The translations under genes were made by a program, and so were the position numbers. Source: Magnetospirillum sp. (GTDB lineage Bacteria > Pseudomonadota > Alphaproteobacteria > Rhodospirillales > Magnetospirillaceae). From it: 35,252 bases of DNA. The stretch lies in NCBI GenBank assembly GCA_016183945.1, contig JACPDP010000031.1, forward strand, positions 1-35,252. Direction: 5' to 3'. This document shows positions 29,493-35,252 of this stretch, in pieces; within the stretch, counting starts at the first letter, position 1; each line of letters starts with the position of its first letter. The notes below the pieces were generated by a model. That model was not told the DNA's origin, ran no database searches, and saw only the letters and a list, made by a program, of their open reading frames with translations.

Positions 29493-30130
29493 CCATCGCC
29501 ACCGACCGCTGCCGCCTTTATCTGATCACCCCGCCGGTGATCGAACGGCCCTGGGAATGGGTATCCACCTGGGAGGCGGCGCTGGACGCCGGCGACGTCG
29601 CCTGCGCCCAGATCCGCCTCAAGGGGTTGGACGACGACGCCTTGGCCCGCGTCGTCGATATCCTGCGCCCGCCGGCCCAGCGCCGCGGCGTCGCCGTGCT
29701 GCTCAACGACAACCCGCACCTCGCCTTTGAGACCGGCTGCGACGGCGTCCACATCGGCCAGGACGACGCGTCCTATGCCGAGGCGCGCAAGGCCGTGGGA
29801 CCCGACGGCATCATCGGCGTCACCTGCCACGACTCGCGCCACCTCGCGATGGAGGCCGGCGACAAGGGCGCCGACTACGTCGCCTTCGGTGCCTTCTTCC
29901 CCACCGCCACCAAGGACGCCGCCGTCACCGCGGACCCCGAACTGCTGCGCTGGTGGAGCGAGCTGTTCACCGTGCAATGCGTCGCCATCGGCGGCATCAC
30001 GGCCGACAACTGCCGCCCCCTGGTGGCGGCCGGCGCCGATTTCCTCGCGGTGTCGGGCGGGGTCTGGAACCACCCCGAAGGTCCCGCCGCGGCGGTGCGG
30101 GCCTTCGACCGCATCTTCGAGGGCAAGTGA
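29489..30130 (+). CDS. thiE: thiamine-phosphate synthase
   Basis: Joins the pyrimidine and thiazole halves of thiamine to give thiamine monophosphate. The 213-residue TIM-barrel protein shows [87 protein letters not shown] (phosphate-binding) and [13 protein letters not shown]. The best start is TTG 29489, which overlaps the aldolase TGA stop as TTGA; no in-frame ATG lies before the conserved core. No other thiamine gene or TPP riboswitch is nearby, so it seems to be expressed with the aldolase. It overlaps the next gene by 1 base. Confidence 0.9.
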   Translation: MTIATDRCRLYLITPPVIERPWEWVSTWEAALDAGDVACAQIRLKGLDDDALARVVDILRPPAQRRGVAVLLNDNPHLAFETGCDGVHIGQDDASYAEARKAVGPDGIIGVTCHDSRHLAMEAGDKGADYVAFGAFFPTATKDAAVTADPELLRWWSELFTVQCVAIGGITADNCRPLVAAGADFLAVSGGVWNHPEGPAAAVRAFDRIFEGK

Positions 30131-30714
30131 TGCGCAGCGTCTGTGTTTTCTGCGGTTCGAGCATGGGCAACCGCCCGGTCTACGCCGAGGCGGCCGCCGG
30201 CCTGGGCCGCCTGCTGGCCGAACGTGGGCTGGGGCTGGTCTACGGCGGTGGCGATGTCGGCCTGATGGGCGCCCTGGCCGACGCCGCCATCACGGCCGGC
30301 GGCGATGTCGCCGGGGTCATCCCCGAGGCGCTGATGCGCTTCGAGGGCGTCGGCCACATCGACCGCGTGACATTGCACGTGGTTGGCTCCATGCACGAGC
30401 GCAAGAGTTTGATGGCCCAGTTGTCCGACGCCTTCATCGCCCTGCCCGGCGGGATCGGCACCATGGAGGAAATGTTCGAGACCTGGACCTGGAGCCAGTT
30501 GGGGCTGCATGCCAAGCCGCTGGGCCTGCTCGACGTCGGCGGCTTCTACGGCCACCTGCACAGCTTTCTCGACCACATGGTTGACGAGGGCTTCCTCAAG
30601 GCCCGCCACCGCGGCATGGTGGCGGTGGAAAGCGACCCCGTGGCCCTGCTCGCCCGCCTGGACCGCTATGAGGCACCACCGGTCGTCAAGGTGATCGACC
30701 GCGACACGGCGTGA
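30130..30714 (+). CDS. LOG family nucleotide 5'-monophosphate phosphoribohydrolase
   Basis: LOG-type enzymes hydrolyse nucleoside 5'-monophosphates (AMP or cytokinin ribotides) to base and ribose 5-phosphate. The 194-residue product shows [51 protein letters not shown] and the catalytic motif [12 protein letters not shown], with [20 protein letters not shown] lies 6 bases before ATG 30130, and that ATG overlaps the thiE stop by one base. It is the last gene of the aldolase-thiE-LOG operon, and a tRNA promoter starts 2 bases after its stop. Confidence 0.93.
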   Translation: MRSVCVFCGSSMGNRPVYAEAAAGLGRLLAERGLGLVYGGGDVGLMGALADAAITAGGDVAGVIPEALMRFEGVGHIDRVTLHVVGSMHERKSLMAQLSDAFIALPGGIGTMEEMFETWTWSQLGLHAKPLGLLDVGGFYGHLHSFLDHMVDEGFLKARHRGMVAVESDPVALLARLDRYEAPPVVKVIDRDTA

Positions 30715-30715
30715 C

Positions 30716-30744
30716 TTGACACCGCTCCGACCGCGCCATATAAA
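30716..30744 (+). promoter_or_regulatory. consensus sigma70-type promoter of the tRNA-Val region
   Basis: TTGACA (30716-30721), a 17-base spacer and TATAAA (30739-30744), a near-perfect housekeeping promoter. It starts 2 bases after the LOG gene stop. The first tRNA-like sequence begins at 30792, about 40 bases past the expected start of transcription, so this was probably the original promoter of the tRNA-Val gene. Confidence 0.8.
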
Positions 30745-30791
30745 GCGGGCCTTCGTAACCGTCGGGTCCGCAGAGGGCAACGGGACGATAA

Positions 30792-30826
30792 GGCGCTTAG
30801 CTCAGCGGGAGAGCACACCACACGGG
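30792..30826 (+). pseudogene. truncated, degenerate tRNA-Val 5' half (copy 1)
   Basis: Matches the 5' half of the intact tRNA-Val at 31058: the D-arm TTAGCTCAGCGGGAGAGCACACC is kept except for one base, then 4 bases of the anticodon arm are missing and ACACGGG follows. After 30826 it departs from tRNA sequence (AATGCGCC...TCCAGG), with no T-arm or 3' acceptor strand. It cannot make a tRNA. Confidence 0.7.
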
Positions 30827-30900
30827 AATGCGCCTTCCAGGGTTTGTAAGGGTTTCGGCCGAGGACTTGGGCGAAACTCGGGTACGGTACGAAAAGAGAT

Positions 30901-30940
30901 GGGCGATTAGCTCAGCGGGAGAGCACACCCTTCACACGGG
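30901..30940 (+). pseudogene. truncated tRNA-Val 5' half (copy 2)
   Basis: The first 40 bases equal those of the intact tRNA-Val (31058-31097) at 39 of 40 positions, from the 5' acceptor strand through the anticodon loop to the GGG of the 3' anticodon stem. Then it diverges (AGTGCTCCAGG), lacking T-arm, 3' acceptor strand and CCA. The post-junction sequence resembles that after copy 1. Confidence 0.8.
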
Positions 30941-30983
30941 AGTGCTCCAGGTGGGCGAAGCGCTTGTTTCGGGGTTAAGTTTT

Positions 30984-31018
30984 GGGACAGATAACCGGAC
31001 AAGTGCCGGAAATGTCCC
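30984..31018. repeat. GGGACA/TGTCCC nested repeats, possible integrase-arm remnant
   Basis: GGGACA (30984-30989) and TGTCCC (31013-31018) form an inverted pair enclosing two CCGG blocks; GGGACA is also echoed directly by CGGACA 11 bases later. Short repeats of this kind beside tRNA genes are typical of tyrosine-integrase binding arms. Inference. Confidence 0.35.
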
Positions 31019-31023
31019 ACCAG

Positions 31024-31045
31024 AACCATCGGACTTCCGATGGTT
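31024..31045. terminator. perfect 10-bp hairpin just before tRNA-Val
   Basis: AACCATCGGA (31024-31033) and TCCGATGGTT (31036-31045) form a perfect stem around CT, 12 bases before the tRNA. It may be a terminator from a lost mobile element, or a spacer hairpin processed out of the tRNA precursor. Confidence 0.4.
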
Positions 31046-31057
31046 GCAAGAGTAGAT

Positions 31058-31132
31058 GGGCGATTAGCTCAGCGGTAGAGCACACCCTTCACACGGGTGG
31101 GGTCGCAGGTTCAATCCCTGCATCGCCCACCA
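31058..31132 (+). tRNA. tRNA-Val (anticodon CAC)
   Basis: A full cloverleaf: acceptor GGGCGAT/ATCGCCC, D-arm GCTC AGCGGTA GAGC, anticodon stem CACCC/GGGTG with loop TTCACAC (anticodon CAC at 31090-31092, reading GUG), variable loop GGGTC, T-arm GCAGG TTCAATC CCTGC, discriminator A and encoded CCA. 75 bases. The consensus promoter at 30716 lies upstream, but two truncated copies intervene, so the transcript is unusually long before the mature 5' end. Confidence 0.97.
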
Positions 31133-31227
31133 TCTACTCCATCATTTTCCTCAGTTTTCCCCACATCACGCCGCAGAAAAACAGACAACAGGTGTTCGGA
31201 AACGAGCCTGTCTGGCGACTGGCCGGT

Positions 31228-31632
31228 TTAGGCCAAAAGCGAAGGATCGGCGTGCCGCTCCGCTGCCAGCAGCAAAGCGCCCCACCCCCTCCATGTCGGC
31301 AGCAAGTCCATGACGGCGGTGGCGGACAATTCACCACCCCCAGCATCCGACCTGTCACCGCCCCACTTGCGCGCACGGCGACACTCCATTTGTCGTCGCC
31401 GCACGCGGCTGATCTCTTCATCCCAGACATCCGCCTCACGAACAGACGCGAAATATGCCGACAACGCCCGGTCCTCCCTGATCCGATGCAGGTGGTCCGG
31501 ACGGCAGGAATGCGCGGGCCAGCCACCGCGACGCAACAAGTAGCGCACGGCCTTTGCCAATTTCCATTCTTCCTGCCAGTCGAGGAATTGCCGGACGGCA
31601 AGGACAGCTTCGGTATAGCCCTGCATGGTCAC
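31228..31632 (-). CDS. unknown protein of the mobilization module
   Basis: A soluble protein of up to 134 residues beginning (V)TMQGYTEAVLAVRQFLDWQEEWKLAKAVRYLLRRGGWPAHSCRPDHLHRI, rich in Arg and Trp, with a middle READVWDEEISRVRRRQMECRRARKWGG. No domain recognised. GTG 31632 overlaps the ArdC-like gene's stop by 4 bases (GTGA); ATG 31626 is the other option. Tight overlap with the mobilization genes says it belongs to the same operon. The short gap to the tRNA (31133-31227) shows nothing clear. Confidence 0.6.
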   Translation of the reverse strand: MTMQGYTEAVLAVRQFLDWQEEWKLAKAVRYLLRRGGWPAHSCRPDHLHRIREDRALSAYFASVREADVWDEEISRVRRRQMECRRARKWGGDRSDAGGGELSATAVMDLLPTWRGWGALLLAAERHADPSLLA

Positions 31633-32746
31633 ATCCTCATGGTCCGGCTGTGTTCCTGGTCATGGCTCGGCACCGGGGCTTGCGGCGACGAGCCGTAAAG
31701 CCGCCGCTTCAGGTGCTCGGGCATCGCTTCGTTGACGGGGCGCAGACCTTCGGGCCGGTAATCCTCGGCGGCGGCCACCGGCATGGCGGTGGAGGTGGAG
31801 GTGGTCGGCGCAGCCTTCACCTCCTCGGCCTCCTTCGGCCCACCGACGGCAAGGCGGTAATCGGGATGATGCCCAAGGCACCAGTCGGCGGCCTTTTGCG
31901 CATCGGCGGCGGCGCGGAAAATCTCCCGCTTGTCGTTCCGCAGGGCTTTGATCCAGGACTCAACGTAGCTGGCGTGCTGTTCCAAGTCGGGCGGAATGCC
32001 AATCTCGGAACAGACGAACACCGACGCCAATTCGGCCCGCAGCTCCTCTTGGGCGTATGCAGCGGAGCCAAACCGATTCCGCAAATCACGGTCGAGGCGG
32101 CTGGGGTGGCCGCTGGCGTGTCCAAGCTCATGCAGCGCGGTCGCGGCCCATGCCTCCCGGCAGGAGAACGCGGCGTCAGGCGGCAACTGGATGTGATCAG
32201 TGCTCGGACTGTAGAACGCCCGGTCGCCGCCGATGCGCATGCTGACGCCGCAGTTACTCAGGATGGTGTCCACCGCCTCGGGCCGTCGCCAAGGGCATTC
32301 CTCGGGCGTGGGCGGCACATAAGCAGGGATGCCGTCGATCTGGCTGGCGTGGAAGACGGGATAGGAACGCAACACCGGCACCACCTTGGTGGCGGGATCG
32401 CCGTCGGCGGTGGGCTGGGCGTCCTTGTCCTCGATTTCCAGCGGCTTGAAGAAGAACACCGTGGTGGCCTTCTCCCCGGCGCGCACCTGCCAGCCGCGTT
32501 CCTGGGCCTGCTTGTAACTGCACCAGCGCGGATCACCACTTTCCCAAGCCCTGGCGTTGCAGCCCAACAGCAGGACGTTGATGCCACGGTAATGGTGCCC
32601 AGTGGCGGCGTTGACCGGGCCGGTCGGTGACGCCTTGTTCTGATCCCAAGGCTTCGCCACGGCGGGGTGCCGCGTTCCAGGGCGGCGACCACGGCGTTGG
32701 TGACCTCCTGCCAATGATCTCGGCGGCTGTGGTCATTCGGTGCCAT
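31629..32746 (-). pseudogene. ArdC-like antirestriction protein gene with a 5' frame break
   Basis: ArdC-type proteins bind single-stranded DNA and protect incoming plasmids from restriction. The N-terminal ssDNA-binding part is split over two frames: MAPNDHSRRDHWQEVTNAVVAALERGTPPW from ATG 32746, then KPWDQNKASPTGPVNAATGHHYRGINVLLL in the next frame. One missing base near 32655 (between TGG and CGAAGCC on the minus strand) explains it. The rest is intact: WCSYKQAQERGWQVRAGEKAT, a zincin-like C-terminal domain with the zinc motif ATALHELGHASGH (HExxH-like HELGH) and AYAQEELRAELASVF. A GAGGA site precedes 32746. It may be a pseudogene or a sequencing error; an internal TTG (32714) could start the second frame. 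Confidence 0.75.
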
Positions 32747-32894
32747 GGGCATTCCTCAGGGCGATGATTTCCTCCCACGACGGGCCGATGTCGGCGGGTG
32801 CTTCCTCCAGCCCGAATTCCTTGATCTCTGCCTCGGTCAGGATGTGTTGGGGATTTGGATGGTCAGGCGCGGCGGGGTTGCGGTGCTGGGGCAT
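32733..32894 (-). CDS. 53-residue protein between relaxase and ArdC-like genes
   Basis: A small acidic protein: MPQHRNPAAPDHPNPQHI then LTEAEIKEFGLEEAPADIGPSWEEIIALRNAHGTE. It overlaps the relaxase end by 32 bases and the ArdC-like start by 14 bases, as in compact plasmid operons. GAGGAGA lies about 10 bases before ATG 32894. No known domain; the acidic helical second half could bind a partner protein. The open frame runs upstream to 33110 inside the relaxase gene, which is overlap only. Confidence 0.55.
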   Translation of the reverse strand: MPQHRNPAAPDHPNPQHILTEAEIKEFGLEEAPADIGPSWEEIIALRNAHGTE

Positions 32895-34206
32895 GACGCT
32901 GGTTCTCCTCGGTTGGGGCAGTGGGTGTGTGCTCGGCGGGGTGGTCTGATGGCAAGCCAAGCCGACGGCGCAGATGCTCCGGCATCGGGGTGCTGGCGAG
33001 GGCGTCCTTGGGCTGGCCGTCCTCACATTCCAGGCTGATCTTGTCGTGCGGAAAGCCCTGGCGAAGCGCCTCCAGGCGAGCACGTTGCTGGAAGGACTCG
33101 CTGCCGCCATAGAAACGGATGCTTTCCCATCCGCGCGCCTTCCCAGCGGCTACCATCTGCTTGATCTGTTCGTCCGTCGGCTCACCGTCGGTGTGAAGCT
33201 CGATGCGGCCACCGTGGTCGTAGAAAAGGCTACCGTCCCCACCATCAATGACCAGCGCATCCCAGCGTCTGACCGACTCGTAGCCCAGGGATCGCCAGTA
33301 TTGCATCAGGGCGTCCCAGTCCCATCCGACAGGCGGATGGTGCTGCGTGGCGGAAATTCCGCAAATGTTCTTATTCATGGTCGTCTGTTTCCTCCCTTTT
33401 TGAACCTGCCGGGTATCGTCTAGCGTCGGCACCGTGGCGATGACGATGTCGGACAGCTTGGCCTGAACCTGGGCGGCCCGCAGGCCAAGGCGGCGGCTGA
33501 TCGAATGCGGCGTCCCGGCCTCGTCCACCACCAATAGACCTCGCCGCCCCGATGCAAGGGACAAGCCCTTGGTGCGAAGGGCGGCGATAAAAGCCGTGCC
33601 GCTGTCCGAGACCGACCATGCGGCCCCGATGCGGGCGGTTACGTCCTCGACTGGAATGCCGGTGCGTTCCGCAGCCTGCCAGCAGGAGTGGGTGGCCTGT
33701 GCCCGTGGTCGTGGTGTTCCCTGTGTTCGGGTGTGCGCGCCGGTCACCGGGCGCAAGGCGAACCGTTCCTCCAGCACGCGGGCGCAGGCTTCGTGCTTGG
33801 CATAGTTATGGCTGTCGCTGGCCGTTCTTAGCGTCACAGGATGAATGCGCCCCCACACGACATGAATGTGATCACGGTCATGCTTGCGGTGCTCGATGAC
33901 GGCGCGGGCGTGGCCGGTCAACCCGAGGTGTCGTTCAAGCTCGTCCACCGCCTCCAGCCAACGGGCACGGTCCATGGTGCCGGTCTCGTCCCGCCCCACG
34001 TTGATGCTGGCGTGGTACACCGATTTCCGGGTGCGGGTGCCCAACGACAAGGCGCGCATCTCGGCCAGCGCGCTGGGAAGATCGGAGGCGGTGACGCCGG
34101 TGATCTCGACCACATCGACGGACTCGTTCTCCTCGGCCAGCAGGTGGGCGGCGAGACGGTGGATGTCCCCGGCGCTCTGGCCTCGGCTACTCCCCTTGAT
34201 CACCAT
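32863..34206 (-). CDS. MobA/VirD2-type relaxase with C-terminal LPD7-like domain
   Basis: Nicks one DNA strand at an origin of transfer and stays bound to it to start mobilization. The 447-residue product begins MVIKGSSRGQSAGDIHRLAAHLLAEENESV. The N-terminal relaxase domain shows RKSVYHASINVGRDE and the metal-binding histidine motif HRKHDRDHIHVVWGRIHP (HxxxxHxH), fitting the MOB-P group, followed by SHNYAKHEACARVLEERF. The C-terminal part (from about 300) has GWDWDALMQYWRSLGYESVRRWDALVIDGG and ARGWESIRFYGGSESFQQRARLEAL, like the LPD7 domain found on mobile-element proteins. Its start overlaps the mobC-like gene by 20 bases, so they are co-translated. The frame is open to 34302, but the relaxase fold starts at 34206. 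Confidence 0.85.
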   Translation of the reverse strand: MVIKGSSRGQSAGDIHRLAAHLLAEENESVDVVEITGVTASDLPSALAEMRALSLGTRTRKSVYHASINVGRDETGTMDRARWLEAVDELERHLGLTGHARAVIEHRKHDRDHIHVVWGRIHPVTLRTASDSHNYAKHEACARVLEERFALRPVTGAHTRTQGTPRPRAQATHSCWQAAERTGIPVEDVTARIGAAWSVSDSGTAFIAALRTKGLSLASGRRGLLVVDEAGTPHSISRRLGLRAAQVQAKLSDIVIATVPTLDDTRQVQKGRKQTTMNKNICGISATQHHPPVGWDWDALMQYWRSLGYESVRRWDALVIDGGDGSLFYDHGGRIELHTDGEPTDEQIKQMVAAGKARGWESIRFYGGSESFQQRARLEALRQGFPHDKISLECEDGQPKDALASTPMPEHLRRRLGLPSDHPAEHTPTAPTEENQRHAPAPQPRRA

Positions 34207-34594
34207 CACCTCGGCCCTCCAAAGCCCGCCGGATGTCGGCGGCAGCTTGCTTGATGGTGATGTCCATGGCGGCCAGGATGGTGCTGTCCGGTGCCGGGCC
34301 ACCCTTGTTCATGCGCCGGGCCAATTGATTGACGTTGCTGCCGATCTTGCCCAACTGTCCCAGCACCTCGGCCAGCAGTCGAACATCGGCTTTCGGCATC
34401 CGACGAGCCGGATGGCGGCGCGGGGGCGGCGGCTCGGGCACCTTGAGCTTGGCGACATGCAGGGCGGCGGCCCTGGCCCAATCGCAGCGGGTGCGGCCCA
34501 TTAAAGCCGCCGCCGCGTCGATCCGGGCGGCCTCGCCGTCGGTCAGGCGGAACGACACCACGGTGAGCCGTTTATCAGTGGACAGTGCGGCCAT
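34187..34594 (-). CDS. MobC-like mobilization accessory protein
   Basis: A 135-residue protein with an N-terminal ribbon-helix-helix-like part (KRLTVVSFRLTDGEAARIDAAAALMGRTRCDWARAAALHVAKL) and the MobC-family segment LGQLGKIGSNVNQLARRMNKGG. Such proteins help the relaxase bind and open the origin of transfer. It is directly upstream of and overlaps the relaxase gene, the usual order. It overlaps the previous gene's end by 20 bases. Confidence 0.85.
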   Translation of the reverse strand: MAALSTDKRLTVVSFRLTDGEAARIDAAAALMGRTRCDWARAAALHVAKLKVPEPPPPRRHPARRMPKADVRLLAEVLGQLGKIGSNVNQLARRMNKGGPAPDSTILAAMDITIKQAAADIRRALEGRGDGDQGE

Positions 34595-34878
34595 CGTCGC
34601 TATCCCCCGCGATGCTGAGCCAGACCAGGAGCGGCGGGTCCATGTCCTGGTCCAGGCTGTCGGCCATCACACGCAGCCAAGCCGCCACTGTTGCCGCCGG
34701 GTAGTCGCCCACCTTCACCGCCATGTTGACGCCGTGGGCGACATGGGCGACGCCCCACCCCGGCGTCGGCGGCCAAGCCCTCCGAGGTGGCGATGTCCAA
34801 TTGATTGTCGAGGTCGTCCAGCAGGAAGCGACACCATGCGGCTGTGGCGTCCAGATTGCTGGTGATCGAGGGTGGCAT
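34575..34878 (-). pseudogene. unknown mobilization-module protein with an internal frame break
   Basis: First gene of the module. ATG 34878 (AGGA site about 7 bases upstream) begins MPPSITSNLDATAAWCRFLLDDLDNQLDIATSEGLAADAG; the likely continuation is in another frame, GVAHVAHGVNMAVKVGDYPAATVAAWLRVMADSLDQDMDPPLLVWLSIAGD, ending at 34575. One extra base in the GGGGTGGGG tract (34753-34761) would explain the switch. Joined, it makes a protein of about 100 residues of unknown family, like small plasmid proteins. It may be a real mutation, a sequencing error or a slippery-site frameshift. Confidence 0.55.
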
Positions 34879-34887
34879 AGCGTTTCC

Positions 34888-35002
34888 TTCCGTAAACAGG
34901 GGTCAACGGGGGCTTCGCCCCCTTGCAAGCGTTGTTAAAGCCAATCGAAGATTGGCGTAAACAACATGGCTTGCTTTATTGTGCCGCCTCCTGTTTACGG
35001 AA
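34888..35002. other. nested palindrome, candidate oriT or operator of the mobilization module
   Basis: From outside in: TTCCGTAAACAGG (34888-34900) perfectly inverted at 34990-35002; GCAAGC (34925-34930) / GCTTGC (34969-34974); GTTGTT (34931-34936) / AACAAC (34960-34965); GCCAATC (34940-34946) / GATTGGC (34950-34956) around GAA. All share nearly one centre (34945-34950). It lies immediately upstream of the first mobilization gene, where origins of transfer of mobC-relaxase modules usually lie. I could not identify a nick site. Confidence 0.55.
34908..34922. terminator. GGGGGC-TTC-GCCCCC hairpin
   Basis: A perfect 6-bp GC stem with a 3-base loop, inside the left part of the nested palindrome upstream of the mobilization genes. 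It could end transcription, stall a polymerase or form part of an origin structure. Confidence 0.4.
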
Positions 35003-35252
35003 ATATATTCAACCTCTTTTCCGTGCCAGCAAATTTTATATATTATTCTTATATTTGTGGACTGGTGCGCATTTCACATACAAATACTCTGCGTTTACAC
35101 AAGACAACCCACACCCCGTGCAGCCTGAAAAAATCAGCCGCGCACCCCTTGCGCGCGAGGCAATTACCACTAAATCGTTGGCGCGGCACTTCCATCGGAG
35201 GTGGCGTTATCCGGCTACAATGGATTCATTCCGGGGGAGCCGGAGGCTAGTA
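35003..35252. other. AT-rich non-coding flank of the mobilization module
   Basis: The first half (35003-35090) is strongly AT-rich, unlike the rest of the window, and holds runs such as TTTTATATATTATTCTTATA. The remainder is mixed. I see no convincing gene: a short plus-strand frame here starts inside the palindrome and has no coding character. AT-rich DNA beside a palindrome fits a transfer or replication origin region. Confidence 0.4.

Noticed and set aside
30901..30980. Possible second functional tRNA
   Set aside because: No T-arm and no 3' acceptor strand follow the anticodon arm, so no cloverleaf can form.
30780..31132. CRISPR-like array from the three tRNA-like units
   Set aside because: Units are of unequal length and spacing, are clearly tRNA 5' halves, and no cas gene is present.
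32258..32752. Separate gene of 164 residues at the 5' end of the ArdC-like gene
   Set aside because: Only its first 30 residues have coding character; the rest is an out-of-frame reading after the frame break.
34966..35250. 94-residue plus-strand frame at the right edge
   Set aside because: Starts inside the nested palindrome, covers AT-rich DNA, has no ribosome site and no coding character.

Overview
The window is GC-rich chromosomal DNA (except for a few AT-rich gaps) from an alphaproteobacterium. Gene content (secG-pyrG-kdsA next to eno, a pgpA-cinA pair, an NnrS protein, an archaeal-type class I aldolase, a PhoP/PhoQ-like operon led by a PepSY protein) and codon use suggest a Magnetospirillum-like member of the Rhodospirillales. 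That is an impression from the proteins, not a database result.

Layout. 1-1016 holds the 3' part of a phenylacetate-CoA ligase gene. 1138-5437 (minus) holds eno, kdsA, pyrG and secG. 5521-8040 (minus) is a large hybrid sensor histidine kinase whose last residues are encoded by a dispersed repeat. 8215-8958 (minus) is a secreted LytM/M23 peptidase. 9101-10065 (plus) is pgpA-cinA, meeting a small unknown gene tail to tail. 10591-11262 is a cyclic-nucleotide-binding-domain protein, again tail to tail with a small lipoprotein gene. 11601-14689 (minus) holds a cyclophilin-like protein, ackA and a MaoC-hydratase/phosphate-acyltransferase fusion. Across a shared promoter region with two identical palindromes lies a plus-strand gene for an ADP-forming acyl-CoA synthetase fused to a GNAT acetyltransferase (14869-17550). 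These genes together suggest control of short-chain acyl-CoA, acyl-phosphate and protein acetylation.

17702-22932 (minus) is a complete inner-membrane type I secretion pair (ABC exporter and HlyD-type adaptor) followed by its probable substrate, a beta-helix protein with RTX calcium-binding repeats. 23297-25582 (minus) is a PepSY / response regulator / histidine kinase operon with overlapping genes. 25689-30714 is mostly plus strand: a small membrane-anchored protein, NnrS, two unknown small proteins, then a class I fructose-bisphosphate aldolase, thiamine-phosphate synthase and a LOG-type phosphoribohydrolase whose genes overlap.

From 30716 a consensus sigma70 promoter precedes two truncated tRNA-Val copies and one intact tRNA-Val(CAC). 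Both truncated copies break at the same point, the 3' side of the anticodon stem, and their post-junction sequences resemble each other, as scars of repeated site-specific integration would. Beyond the tRNA, 31228-34878 (minus) is a mobilization module: an unknown protein, an ArdC-like antirestriction protein, a 53-residue protein, a MobA/VirD2-type relaxase, a MobC-like accessory protein and another small protein, all overlapping. Two of these genes carry single-base frame breaks. The module is headed by a nested palindrome of about 115 bp (34888-35002), a good candidate for its origin of transfer or operator. No integrase, CRISPR array, riboswitch or rRNA was seen.
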